In this document: positions 1 to 9,714 of the stretch, in pieces
Layout of the letters: each line of letters begins with the position of its first letter
Numbering within the stretch: position 1 is the stretch's first letter
From: Tieghemiomyces parasiticus
Lineage: Eukaryota > Kickxellomycota > Dimargaritomycetes > Dimargaritales > Dimargaritaceae
Direction: 5' to 3'
DNA length: 56,077 nucleotides
NCBI GenBank assembly: GCA_027575765.1
Contig: JANBPT010000209.1
Location: 1 to 56,077, forward strand
Translations under genes and position numbers: made by a program
Notes under the pieces: model-generated
Database searches by the model: none
What the model was told of the DNA's origin: nothing
What the model saw: the letters and a program-made list of their open reading frames with translations, nothing else

Positions 1-411
1 CAACGTGAACTAGGCCTCTCCATCAACAATGAGCTGGAGACCCACCTCGAACTCCTGGACGAGACTGACGAGGCAGCCGATCGTACGGCCGGCCGGTTGA
101 ATATTGCCCAACGGAAACTTGATGACTTTCGCCGGACGGCTAAAAAGCACCGTAAGTTGAAGGAAGAAGCAGTGCGGCGAAGGGGAGGATGTCTTTATGC
201 CAGGACCTTTAGTGGGGGGGTTAGGCCAGCCGCTTGCACCCAAATGCCGTGCTTCAACCGGCTCAACTCGACTCATGCCGACACACTGTGCCCGCTAACA
301 ACTTCTCTCTGTATGCCCCACTCGCCGCGACCGCCAGGTACCTGCTATTCCATGCTCGTTTTGGTCCTTGTGCTCATCATCACTGTGGGCATCCTACGCA
401 TTATCATTTAG
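1..411 (+). CDS. Qc-SNARE, syntaxin 8/syntaxin 6-like, C-terminal part
   Basis: Partial at the left edge. Two exons: 1-151 and 338-411, joined by a 186-base intron (GTAAGT...CCAG, phase 1). The visible protein is a SNARE heptad coiled coil (INNELETH, LLDETDEAADRT, RLNIAQRKLDDF) followed directly by a C-terminal membrane anchor (MLVLVLVLIITVGILRIII) ending at TAG 409-411. This order, SNARE motif then tail anchor with almost no lumenal residues, is that of endosomal/Golgi Qc-SNAREs, which act in membrane fusion on the cytosolic face. The spacing before LLD places His (codon 43-45) where the ionic zero-layer Gln normally sits. Syn8/syntaxin 8 is the closest match I recognise; Tlg1/syntaxin 6 is the alternative. 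The N-terminal domain is outside the window. Confidence 0.8.
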   Translation, partial: QRELGLSINNELETHLELLDETDEAADRTAGRLNIAQRKLDDFRRTAKKHRKLKEEAVRRRGGCLYARTFSGGVRPAACTQMPCFNRLNSTHADTLCPLTTSLCMPHSPRPPGTCYSMLVLVLVLIITVGILRIII

Positions 412-2846
412 GCGGCCACGCTAGAGGCGGTGATGTACAGCCTATCCTTACAGGCTCTTTTTCTTAATAGTCACCAAACAATATAATTTGCACTGTTGGC
501 TTCACCTTTTCGCTCCCACTTTCTTTTCATGTATTAATACAAAGTCGTAAATAGGAGTTTGCGATTTACGGCTGACCGAGTGAGTTGCCAGGTTCGCATA
601 TATAGGTCACCTGCGGGCGTCCGATCGCGCAGCACACCCCCCCCACATGCATTATTTCCTCGGTCCAATGGGTTGTATGCGCCACATGTCGAAAAGGGGT
701 AATATATTCGAACTGAGATTCCCTATTGTAAAGGCTGCAACCATCCACGGGTTTCGAGCTTTGTGGGCCTCGCCTCTTTTTACTTATTGGCGGGGTGTAC
801 GAGTTATCCATTGTCGTCTATCGTGCAGTCGTTCTACCCCTCTGTCACTTATTCTTTGGGGCCCAACTGTATACTTAGTTATGGTCATTAGTGCAGTGGC
901 CACCACGCCCGCATTCTCCTGGGTCCCTTTCTGCATATTGGATTCCGGTAACCCCTCACCATCGCCTGCTCCCTCCATTCTTACCCATTATGACGTAGTA
1001 AGGGAGCCCAGTGCCAGGGGTTGGAGCAAGCACTTCAGTGACACCGACTACCATCTGAGCCCGGAGCGTAGTTGGCCTCCGTCCTTCTTCCCCAGTTTGA
1101 ATCATTCAAGGATTAGGAGACGGTACCCAGGCTGCGTTGTACAAAGTTCGAGACTCTAGCCATCCCACCGAACAAAGCGCTGATAACCTTGGGCGGATTT
1201 AGAGTGTAGCTTCTTTTGCACTGCATGTGCCCTACCTTGTGGCTCAGATGGGGCGCGCTCGGCCACTTGGATTTGGTGACCAGAAAGGTAGGGCGGCAAA
1301 GGCCACGCGCCACCGAGTCCCCCAAAATACCGCTGCTGCGGGAGAATGGCGAGTTTGGCCTGGTTAAGTATAGAGAAGCACTGTTTGTGGTTAGAAATCT
1401 AGGCTGTACGACGTGTCGTCATAGCCCAGGCCGCTTCTGCTCACGTATAAACGCGAAGTCTGCGAGTGACAACTTGGTAGCCGGAAGCCCTGGGCACACA
1501 ATTTGTCAAATGTTGATGTCCTGGTTACGTCGTCCGCTTTGATGACACCTGCACCGGCTGGCCAGTCCCCAATGGGTCCCGTGCGAAACTTGGCGGCGAG
1601 GGACTGGGTTACCTTCTCAGCTGCATGCCCCCCACACCCCACGCCAATCCTTTCTCGTCGCTACACTGCGTGAATAAATTACTGTATTGAGTCCATGGTC
1701 TGGCCCTCCCCTGTATTTCATTACTTGACAGTTCCTCCCGCCGTCGCCTCCCGTCCACCCGCTTGTCTTTCTTCGTTTCAATTAATTTCTCTTACGCACC
1801 CTACACTTATTTTGGTTATTTGCCCTATTGAAATATACCGAGCCCAGTGCTGCACCAGCGTACCCGACCACGCCTTCTACAACCAACAGGCACACCCCGG
1901 CCTCTGTACCTGAGCTTTTCCTGTGAGTTGTCCACAAGGAGTAACCTACAGTTACTATTCAGCTAGAGACTGCCGTGGCTTTTCACGGCCAGCCGTCGTC
2001 GGCGCCTCTGCGCTCTGTCCAGCTTCGCTTCGAAGGCAGGCAGGCTACGGTGATGGTACCCGCCTCGAATGGTACCGTCCGAGGCATTCCGAGGTAGCAC
2101 ACCGCTCTTCACCTTTCCCAGCTACCACACTGTCTAGACCACTCGGAGCACGACGGTTGGTTGCCACTTTTTTCAGCCACCCCGCTCACCCACCAGCCAC
2201 GCTACTCCCATCCCCCCTCTCCCTTCTTTACCGCCAGTGGTCTAGGCGCGTTTACTCCAGTCGCCCTATTAAGGCCGCGGGACAATAGGGTTGGCCCGTG
2301 CGTAATTCTCCGACACTCGATTTATCCGCTACCATCGACGCCAAGACACTTGTGCGATGCCACTATCATCGCCGCTCATTCATGGTAGGTCCTACTTTGC
2401 AAGCAGAACCCACCCAAGGCCTGGACGGCGGGGAGGGAGGAACAGAAGGGAGGGAGGCTTCTGGCCGTAGTGGCGGAGCTTCGTCTCTGTGCGACCTAGG
2501 GGCTGGGATTGTACACATCTGTACCTTGCGGCGAAGCGTCCGTGGTCAGCTTCCGCTCCCCCCTCCCCACTCTGGCAATATGTCTCCGCCCACTTTTGAA
2601 GGGGAAAAAAAGCAGGGTGTTGTCCACTTCCCATTACTTCATAATCAGTAGCGTTGATTAAACTGGCCGGTACAAAAGGGCGAGGACAGGTGCCCTCCAG
2701 GATGGGCGATGTTCGGTATAAACTTTTGTACAGCTCACGCCCCTCCACATCTACCAGTACGACGCTTTACTAGTACCTTTGGGGTGGCGAATTTCGTTTC
2801 ACATCATTGGTTCTCCCACACCCTTTAATTTGGTTTCTTATTGATA
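412..2846. other. Intergenic, 2.4 kb, no gene recognised
   Basis: Holds the 3' flank of the SNARE gene and the 5' flank of the kinase gene. The longest open frame (647-1159, +) has no coding-like composition and resembles no family. Short C runs occur (for example near 637). A candidate TATA box sits at 2717-2722. Confidence 0.6.
2717..2722 (+). promoter_or_regulatory. Candidate TATA box of the kinase gene
   Basis: TATAAA lies 125 bases upstream of the ATG at 2847, a plausible core-promoter distance if the 5' UTR is short. Sequence match only. Confidence 0.4.
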
Positions 2847-4571
2847 ATGGCGGCGACCATGACACCTAGCCTTCCGTCGAAGCCGGCCTTCGTAGCCTTC
2901 CTCACGCCGTGGATGGGCCATCTGGCCTGGCAGGGCGTCTCTACCAACACCCCATCACTAACCCCCGCCACCGCTATCCTCTGTCTCTTCTATACGGCCG
3001 TGCTTGCCTTATTCTTTTATGTAGTCCCGGAAATTCTAGAACCGGGCGGTCTCCCTTGGACCGAGGCAAGGGCCGGTTCCCCAGTGGGCACTGTGCCGTC
3101 TGAACAAGTAGCGGGTCACAGCGACTCCATTTCCATCACCGAGTCTAATGCCCTCGAGAAACACACCTACCGCAAGGAGGCCCAGTTCTACCGGAGCCTC
3201 GACGAGCTCGACGACCACCACCCTCTTCGGCCCTTCGTCCCGGAACTATACGGTATTGAGGAACATCGCAAGACACCCAAATCGACCTGGTCGTTCACTA
3301 AGCAGTGGTACATCCGGCACGTCCGTCCGGACCGCGAGAAAAGGTTCCTGATAACCATCGAGAACCTGACCCAGCCGTTTAATAAGGCCTCGGTGATGGA
3401 TATTAAATTAGGCGCCAAGCTGTACGAAGAAACCGCTTCGCCGCTCAAAAAGCTCCGCATGACCGTCCTGGCCCACGTCACTACGACACACGCGTTGGGC
3501 GTGGCCCTGAGCGGGATGCGAGTTTACGACGCCAAACGCCACGCTGACAACCACCAACATGGCGGGGACGGATTCGCGCGGTATAGTAAGGGGTACGGCC
3601 GCGGGCTTACCCCGGAAACTATTGGCGAGGCCTTCCGGAATTTCTTCCCGGTTGATTTCCCCATTCGTTATCAGCGTCACGTTATCCGCGGGTTTCTAGA
3701 GCGCCTCACCCAATTACACGGCATCCTCAACTCGTCCGACGGCGAGGTCAGAATCGTCGGCAGTTCGCTGCTGTTTATCTACGAGGGCGACCTGCATGTC
3801 TGGTCGACATGGGACGCCCAACGCCAGAGCCTCGAGGCCACGCGGCGAGAGCTCACCGAGGAGATCTCCCCGACGGTACTGGACGCCACCCACCGTCGTC
3901 TCTCGGGCCCTATACCGGACGCGGAGCGACCTACCTTTACCGTGGTCGCCGCCGGGGCCCCGGTGGACGCCGAAATCGAACGTGGCGGCCGACTGGCCAA
4001 ACGGGACAGCGGGGTCCTGGCACCTTCCCTCACGGCTTCCGCCCCCATGCCCTCGACTGCCAGTGCATTACCCTCGCCGCCGTTGTCGTCGTTGGCAACT
4101 GCCGATAGCCCCGCGCCACCGCGGACACCGCCAGCACTGTCACCTCTGGCCATGGCACCCCCGGCTTCCCTGCGGGCATCCATCACCTCGTGGTCTTCTA
4201 CATCATCCTCTTCATCGTCATCTGACACTGATGAAGCGGACGAGTCCCCCTCCGGCCCCTTCACCGCGCCCTGGGCCACCACAACCGCTACGTTGTCTTC
4301 GCCACCTGCGAGTCCACAGGCCGCGGGATTCCTCCACCCATCTAGCGCGGCCAGCCCTTCCCTGGCGGTGGGTGGTGGTGGTTGGGCGGCCAGACCCCAC
4401 GGTGGCAGTCATGATCACCTCACTGACCGCGACTTGTTTGACGTACGACTCATTGATTTCGCACACGCTAAATGGGCCCCGGGCGCCGGCCCTGATACCA
4501 ACCTCCTGGCAGCTGTCGACCGGTCCGCTCAGCTGTGGCAGCAATACCTAGCCACTTTAGATGGCCAATAA
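2847..4571 (+). CDS. Inositol polyphosphate kinase (Ipk2/IPMK-like) with hydrophobic N-terminus
   Basis: 574 residues from the first in-frame ATG (2847). Family motifs in order: EQVAGHS near residue 87, the substrate-binding motif as ASVMDIKLG (the usual leading Pro is Ala), then LKKLRM and LGVALSGMRVY, GSSLLFIYEG (SSLL motif), and near the C-terminus VRLIDFAHAKW (IDF motif, metal/ATP site). Such enzymes phosphorylate soluble inositol phosphates (IP3 to IP5, or IP6 for the IP6K branch) in cytosol or nucleus; LKKLRM...LG...GM is closer to Ipk2/Arg82. A Ser/Pro/Ala-rich low-complexity insert of about 140 residues separates SSLL from IDF. Residues about 41-60 are strongly hydrophobic, like a membrane segment, which is unusual. 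The same DNA contains a CTAAC and a pyrimidine tract (2958-3024), so a missed intron is possible, but no consensus donor keeps the frame. A paralogue lies at 45443-46749. Confidence 0.85.
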   Translation: MAATMTPSLPSKPAFVAFLTPWMGHLAWQGVSTNTPSLTPATAILCLFYTAVLALFFYVVPEILEPGGLPWTEARAGSPVGTVPSEQVAGHSDSISITESNALEKHTYRKEAQFYRSLDELDDHHPLRPFVPELYGIEEHRKTPKSTWSFTKQWYIRHVRPDREKRFLITIENLTQPFNKASVMDIKLGAKLYEETASPLKKLRMTVLAHVTTTHALGVALSGMRVYDAKRHADNHQHGGDGFARYSKGYGRGLTPETIGEAFRNFFPVDFPIRYQRHVIRGFLERLTQLHGILNSSDGEVRIVGSSLLFIYEGDLHVWSTWDAQRQSLEATRRELTEEISPTVLDATHRRLSGPIPDAERPTFTVVAAGAPVDAEIERGGRLAKRDSGVLAPSLTASAPMPSTASALPSPPLSSLATADSPAPPRTPPALSPLAMAPPASLRASITSWSSTSSSSSSSDTDEADESPSGPFTAPWATTTATLSSPPASPQAAGFLHPSSAASPSLAVGGGGWAARPHGGSHDHLTDRDLFDVRLIDFAHAKWAPGAGPDTNLLAAVDRSAQLWQQYLATLDGQ

Positions 4572-5031
4572 TGCCCAATATTTTAGAGTGAGGGGTAGAT
4601 TGCGATGACCACCATTCCATTATTTGCCCCTTGTAGAGTAACTCTTGCATGTGATGATTAGTACTTGACTGTTATGCACCCCCCCTCTCCCCACTATCTT
4701 ATGTTTTTAGCTCTTTTCATACTCCCCTCCCTCCCGACCTATTTTAAAAAGTTCGCCCTTTGAAGAATTTTAACCGCCATTAATCAACCCACTAAACTAT
4801 GTATTCTGCATCGCCTACGAGCAACCCAATATTCCGGGAACGGTAAACTTTTATGTGATAAGAAAAACAAGCATATATTCGAAAGGAAGAGAGACCGAGT
4901 GACCGAGAAAAGCAGCCACGATATACTTTTAAGGAAAAAGTGGAAAAAAAATATAGTGGCAACCCGGTCAGATATCAGACGTCCAGAAGCGGAAGAAGGA
5001 GAAGAAGGGGGAATAAGGAAGAAAATACAAT
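4572..5031. other. Intergenic between two convergent genes
   Basis: AT-richer DNA holding the 3' flanks of the kinase gene (+) and ARB1 (-). Purine-rich around 4860-5020. No further gene or RNA seen. Confidence 0.6.
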
Positions 5032-6837
5032 CTACGACTTGTGCAGGTTCTTCTTGAGCATCTTCTTGTAGTTCGCGATACCGCCGTCGGTCCACTTCTT
5101 GACCTCGCCGTTCTCGCACAGCCAGATATCCTGAGCGACCTGGGAGATGAGACGGAAGTCGTGGGACACGAGCACAACACCACCGTGGTAAGCGTTGATG
5201 GCGTCGGCCAGGGAATCGATGGACTCAATATCCAAATGGTTGGTAGGTTCGTCCAGCAGGATAATGTGGGGGCCGGAGAGGGCGAGCTCGGCAAATACCA
5301 GGCGCGACTTGAGACCGTCCGACAGGGTGCCGATCGGGGTGGTCTGGTGGCTGCCGGAAAGACCGTACCGGCCGATCGACTGGCGCCAGTAGTCCATGTC
5401 CTGCGGGAGCTTGGGGAACCGCCGCCGCATGTAGTCAATCGGGCTGAGCGTCATATCCAGCTGGTCCGCCGAGTGCTGGCTGTACTTGCCCAGCTTCAGG
5501 TGCGTATGGCGCGCCACACGGCCTAGGGTCGAGTCCAGCTCGCCGGTCATCAGCTTGAGCAGCGTACTCTTACCGGCACCATTGGGTCCCACCAGGGCCA
5601 CGCGCGAGTCCATGTCCACGGCAATGTCCAGGTGGCTGTACAGGAAGTCCTCGGGCTTGCCCGAGTACGAGAAGGAGACGTCGTCGAAGCTGAGCACGGG
5701 CGGCGGGAGCTTGTCCACATCGTTGAAGCGGAACCTGTAGGCCGGCGGCGGGTCGACCTTCTCGACCAACCCGGCGGCCTCCATCTTGTCGATAATCTTC
5801 TGCTTGCTCTTGGCCTGACGCACCAGGTTGGCGTAGGTACCGGCCGACGCAATGAACTTCTTGATGTGCGCAATCTCCTCCTGCTGCTTGTGGTAGGCCT
5901 TCATCTGGTTTACCTCCTGCTCGGCGCGGGTCTTGACGTACGTGTCGTAGTTACCCGTGTAGTAGCTGAGCTTACGCTGGTGGTTCAAGTTGATGATGTT
6001 GGTGCACACCCCGTTAAGGAAATCCTGCGAGTGCGACACCATCACCAGGATCCGGTCGTAATCCTTGAGGTATTCCTCCAGCCACACGCACGCCTCCAGG
6101 TCCAAATGGTTGGTCGGCTCATCCATGAGCAGGACGGTGGGGCGGATGAACAGGGCCTCGGCCAGGGCGACGCGCATACGCCAACCACCGGACATGTCCT
6201 TGGTCTGCTTGTGGATCGTCTTGGCATTGAAGCCCAGACCGACCAGGATCTTGGCAGCGCGGGTCTCGAAGGTGGCCGGATCCATCTGCTCAATACGCTC
6301 GTAAATGTCGAGCAGCATCGGGTCGTCGGCGCCGTTCTCCTCGCCGAGGATCTTCTCGACCTGGGCCTCCAGGCGGTCGAGCTGCTTCTGGGCGTGGTCT
6401 ACCACATATTGGAGCGCGGACATTTCGGTGGGCTCGGCCTCCTCCTTCAGAAGGTGCACATCCATGTGCTCGGGGATAGGCACCTCGCGCGCGGCCAGAG
6501 ACTGCAAAAAGGTGGTCTTACCCGACCCGTTGGCACCCAGGAGCCCGTAGCGCCGGCCAAAGTTGAACTCGAGGGTGGCGTTGGATACCAGCACGCGACC
6601 GTGGAACGACAGCGAGAAGGACTCGATCTTCATGTCGCGCGACGTGGGGATCGAGGTCAGCACGCCCGTAGCCGTACGATCGGACTTGAGCGCTAGCTCC
6701 TTAAGGGAGAGGCTGTTGGGGTCAACGTCCTCGGTGGCCGCAGCGGCCTTACCGGCCTTCCCGTTGGTCTTGGCGGCCTTTTCGGCTTCCTTAGCGGCCT
6801 TGGCGGCCTGACGGCGCAGCTTCGAGGCGGAAGACAT
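5032..6837 (-). CDS. ARB1: ABC-F ATPase, ARB1/ABCF2 family
   Basis: Single exon, 601 residues, close to the usual ARB1/ABCF2 length (about 610). Start chosen at 6837 (MSSASKLRRQAAK); the frame is open further upstream but without ATG. The N-terminus is a Lys/Ala-rich basic tail typical of ABCF2. Two ABC domains without membrane segments follow: Walker A GANGSGKT at 101-108, signature MSGGWRMR, Walker B with DEPTNHLD; then a charged linker, second Walker A GPNGAGKS, signature LSDGLKSRL, Walker B LLDEPTNHLD and switch His in LVSHDF. The second signature has Leu where LSDGQ is usual. Known role: cytosolic/nuclear ATPase needed for 40S and 60S ribosome biogenesis. It diverges from MED4, with a shared upstream region of about 1.3 kb. 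Confidence 0.95.
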   Translation of the reverse strand: MSSASKLRRQAAKAAKEAEKAAKTNGKAGKAAAATEDVDPNSLSLKELALKSDRTATGVLTSIPTSRDMKIESFSLSFHGRVLVSNATLEFNFGRRYGLLGANGSGKTTFLQSLAAREVPIPEHMDVHLLKEEAEPTEMSALQYVVDHAQKQLDRLEAQVEKILGEENGADDPMLLDIYERIEQMDPATFETRAAKILVGLGFNAKTIHKQTKDMSGGWRMRVALAEALFIRPTVLLMDEPTNHLDLEACVWLEEYLKDYDRILVMVSHSQDFLNGVCTNIINLNHQRKLSYYTGNYDTYVKTRAEQEVNQMKAYHKQQEEIAHIKKFIASAGTYANLVRQAKSKQKIIDKMEAAGLVEKVDPPPAYRFRFNDVDKLPPPVLSFDDVSFSYSGKPEDFLYSHLDIAVDMDSRVALVGPNGAGKSTLLKLMTGELDSTLGRVARHTHLKLGKYSQHSADQLDMTLSPIDYMRRRFPKLPQDMDYWRQSIGRYGLSGSHQTTPIGTLSDGLKSRLVFAELALSGPHIILLDEPTNHLDIESIDSLADAINAYHGGVVLVSHDFRLISQVAQDIWLCENGEVKKWTDGGIANYKKMLKKNLHKS

Positions 6838-8119
6838 GGTTGAAAATAAGGTGTGGGTTATGCAGGTGAAATGCGATGGGGACGTGCGTGATAAGGGCAA
6901 CGGATGCAGAACGGAAAGGAAGGGGCGCTGCGAAATCGGGGCGGGCGCGCGAGCAAACGGTCAATTGTACAATGGGGTCCGAGCGAGGTCGAAACGGCAA
7001 AGAACCACGAATGCAGAAAGAAGTAAAACGGTAACGAATACAAGACACCGAAGGGCGGACGAGAGAAAAAAAATCAAGGTGGAGAAAGGTCACTCTATTT
7101 GACGATCTGGGCTGGACGATGGGGATCGGTGAGTGGGGGGGGGATTGGTGAACCGGCTTGTATGCGTGAAGGATAGGGTGGTCTAATCATACAAAGAGAC
7201 AAGAGGATGTAGGAAAAAAAAAAAAGCTGGGCAAGGCAAATCCAGTGGGGGAGGTTTATCTAGCTAGCCAATTAAAAAGCACCAACCATACGTCAGGCAA
7301 TGGAGAAACCAACCGGCCAAAGGAAAGGGGATATGAGCGTTGAAAAAATAAAAAAAGAGAATCATTGGTGTTCGCATCCATATGCCTCGAGGACACAGCA
7401 CCCTGTACGGACCGAGAGCGCTATAAAACGTAGGGGGTTGGTCAAGCCTGGCGGCTCAAGCATGGGACAGAAGGCCCATACGCATGTTTTTTTTATACTG
7501 GCCTTATCGGCAAATTGACCACCCAGGGCCTTGTAGCTGCACTTGTCCCAAATCAGTCGCTGTGATACAGGCCGGCTAGTGTGAAACGATGGCGTCGATA
7601 AAGCCGTTGGTGCACACAATGGCCGTCTGATGTCATCAACAGTGGAGCGATAGGGGCTGGGATTGACAGGGGGGGTGGGCAAGTTGAGGTGCGGGTGGGG
7701 GGCAAGGCTGGATGTGCTCAACCCAGCTCAAGCTGTAGATAAGAAACACATGCTTGAAATTATGTACTGCGACTGATGGCAGCGTCTAGCCAAAGGGTCT
7801 TGGGGCTCCCTTGTCGTTGGAGTCTTTGCCAAGCACACGTGGGGGTGCCGCAACCAGAAAGCCCCATGCCAAAAGGTGCATCGCAGCGAAGGCGTGATAC
7901 GCGGACAGACATGTAGGGCGCAAGGGATCGCTCATTTGGGGGCCATCTGAACATTAAACAGGCACGTTCGCTTAACCTCCTCCACTGCAAGCCCGCCGCG
8001 GTCTTCTCACTGAATCGCACATTCACAATTAGAAAAATCGGGGCCCTTCCTGCCGTCATTGACCACTACTGCCGTTCAGCTCGTACCTTGCCGATCGCCC
8101 CCCTCCATCACTAAATACC
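6838..8119. other. Intergenic, divergent promoter region ARB1/MED4
   Basis: The ARB1-proximal half (6841-7400) is purine-rich on the + strand, meaning a pyrimidine-rich leader for ARB1; an A run lies near 7214-7225 and a T run near 7488. No convincing gene; open frames here are short and lack family resemblance. Confidence 0.55.
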
Positions 8120-9384
8120 ATGCCGACCACCGACGTCCCACTCAAGACCAAGCTCACCGACCTCATCGTGGCCTTCCGCAAGGAGTTTCAGCTCGTGCTC
8201 GAGTCCACCCAGGAACTGTCCCGCGAGACTTCTAAGACCCACGCCTGGGGCATCCACGTCGACCGGCCCGTCAAACAACAGTCGCCTGCCCTGCTACAGC
8301 GTATCCAGAGGCTGGTGGATCTTGATAAACAGCTGAAGGCGGCTCTGGCCGAAGGTAAGAGGCACGGAGCGGGACGGGACCGGTGCCTATCACGTTGATC
8401 TAGTGGGATAGATATGGGGGGGGGTACTGCGAGCGCCCTCGCTTACCATACCTAATTATCCACACCCACTCTTCACCATTCGTGAGGCCCTATCTTCACT
8501 GGTTTCTAACCTAGGGTTAGGAGAGCCCCCACCTGCTGCAATCCATACTCCCAGTTGACTACCACCAACGCCTCCAGAAGCAGGTCTCCCACATCCAACA
8601 GGCTGTGAACGACCAGAACCAACTGGTGCTTGATCTAGTCCTGAAACTCACCCGGACGAAAGAATCCCTGGAAACCTTCATCCGTAACGCCGAGCGCCAG
8701 GTTGATGCAATCGAACGATCGGAAAAGAGTAAGTAGATGGACGGATGGTGCACGCGTGAACTGGAACCTGCTGTTGTTTTTTAAAAAAATTACTGGTAGC
8801 TGACGCCGTTGGCACTTTTTACTAACTGCCCTCACAACGAACCAACCCCCCTTCCCGGCTACATTACCCGCAGACCCTGTGGTCTACGACGATGTTATCC
8901 CCTACGCAAACAAACTGAGCAGTTTCACGGCTGCCCCACCCAATTTCGATCCCAACTCTGGGGCCGTACCGGCCGAGACGCCCTACCCCGTGGAAGGGAC
9001 CATGCGTGCCGGTCTCCTCAATCAGAAGCGCAAGGTGGCCGTCGAGGCTCCAACCGAACAGAAAGGTAAGGTCTTTCCCTTTCATATTAACCCTGTGGTT
9101 TATTTCTTGAGTTTTCATATACTTGTTTTTTCTTCTCGGCAATGGTTGTTTTCCCACACCCTACATATTTGGCCAGGCCTGATGTGATTTTCTGGTTGTA
9201 TTCGCGACCATCGATTTTAACGCTTACCTTAACTTACTACCACTCTCATGACTTTACCACAGAAACCGTCCCGACGCTGGATATTGATGCCGAACTCATG
9301 AACAGTTTCATGGCCCACCATGACCACCAGAATGTCGATGAGGCTGACCTATTGGATCTCGATCTTAACCCTGACTTGGAGTAG
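8120..9384 (+). CDS. MED4: Mediator complex subunit 4 (MED4)
   Basis: Four exons: 8120-8354, 8555-8728, 8874-9065, 9263-9384; 240 residues. Every intron is phase 1, and donors are GTAAGA, GTAAGT and GTAAGG. The first acceptor (ACTCCCAG, ending 8554) was chosen because it alone keeps the frame into DYHQRLQKQVSHIQ. The N-terminal half is helical coiled coil (LLQRIQRLVDLDKQL, NQLVLDLVLKL). The centre carries the MED4 signature: a PYANKLSSFTAAPPNF block followed by a PYPVEGTMRAGLL block. The C-terminus is acidic (LLDLDLNPDLE), as in other MED4 proteins. Known role: middle-module subunit of Mediator, bridging activators and RNA polymerase II in the nucleus. Convergent with SPC25, 330 bases apart. 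Confidence 0.92.
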
Positions 9385-9714
9385 GTCCTCCAGTAACCCA
9401 CCATACACCAGCATTGTTTCGTTGTACATTACAATTGGTACTATCTTTAAGTGCCACCTTCCATACTTTCTTGACCTTTCCGTTTACCGTCTATTGACCC
9501 TTCCCCTACTCTTTTCCCGCGAGATGTAGTCCCCTAATGAGCCTGGCGAGAATAAATGTGTTCTTGATTTAGGCTAGAATATACAGTCAGCGTAGAACGA
9601 CTAAAATTAAAATGGCGGAGGGCTGCATCAATGGGAATATGGTGGCATACTAAACGAGAGGCACTTAAAGTGTACGTGAGCAAGAGTTCAGGGGGGGGGG
9701 CGCTAAAATCGAAC
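9385..9714. other. Intergenic between convergent MED4 and SPC25
   Basis: Contains the MED4 AATAAA and a G10 run near 9691-9700. Nothing else recognised. Confidence 0.6.
9551..9556 (+). terminator. Candidate polyadenylation signal of MED4
   Basis: AATAAA 167 bases downstream of the MED4 stop codon. Hexamer match only. Confidence 0.4.

Noticed and set aside
647..1159. 170-codon open frame in the first intergenic region
   Set aside because: Composition is not coding-like, no family signal, no matching exons nearby.
1140..1160. B-box-like GTTCGAGACT
   Set aside because: No A-box upstream and no cloverleaf.
5632..6696. 354-codon open frame antisense to ARB1
   Set aside because: It is the complementary frame of a clear ABC-F gene; GC-rich codons leave the opposite strand open.
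8515..8526. MED4 intron 1 ending at TTAG (8517-8520) or TAG (8512-8514)
   Set aside because: Both put the exon out of frame or create a stop; the acceptor ending 8554 keeps the frame.
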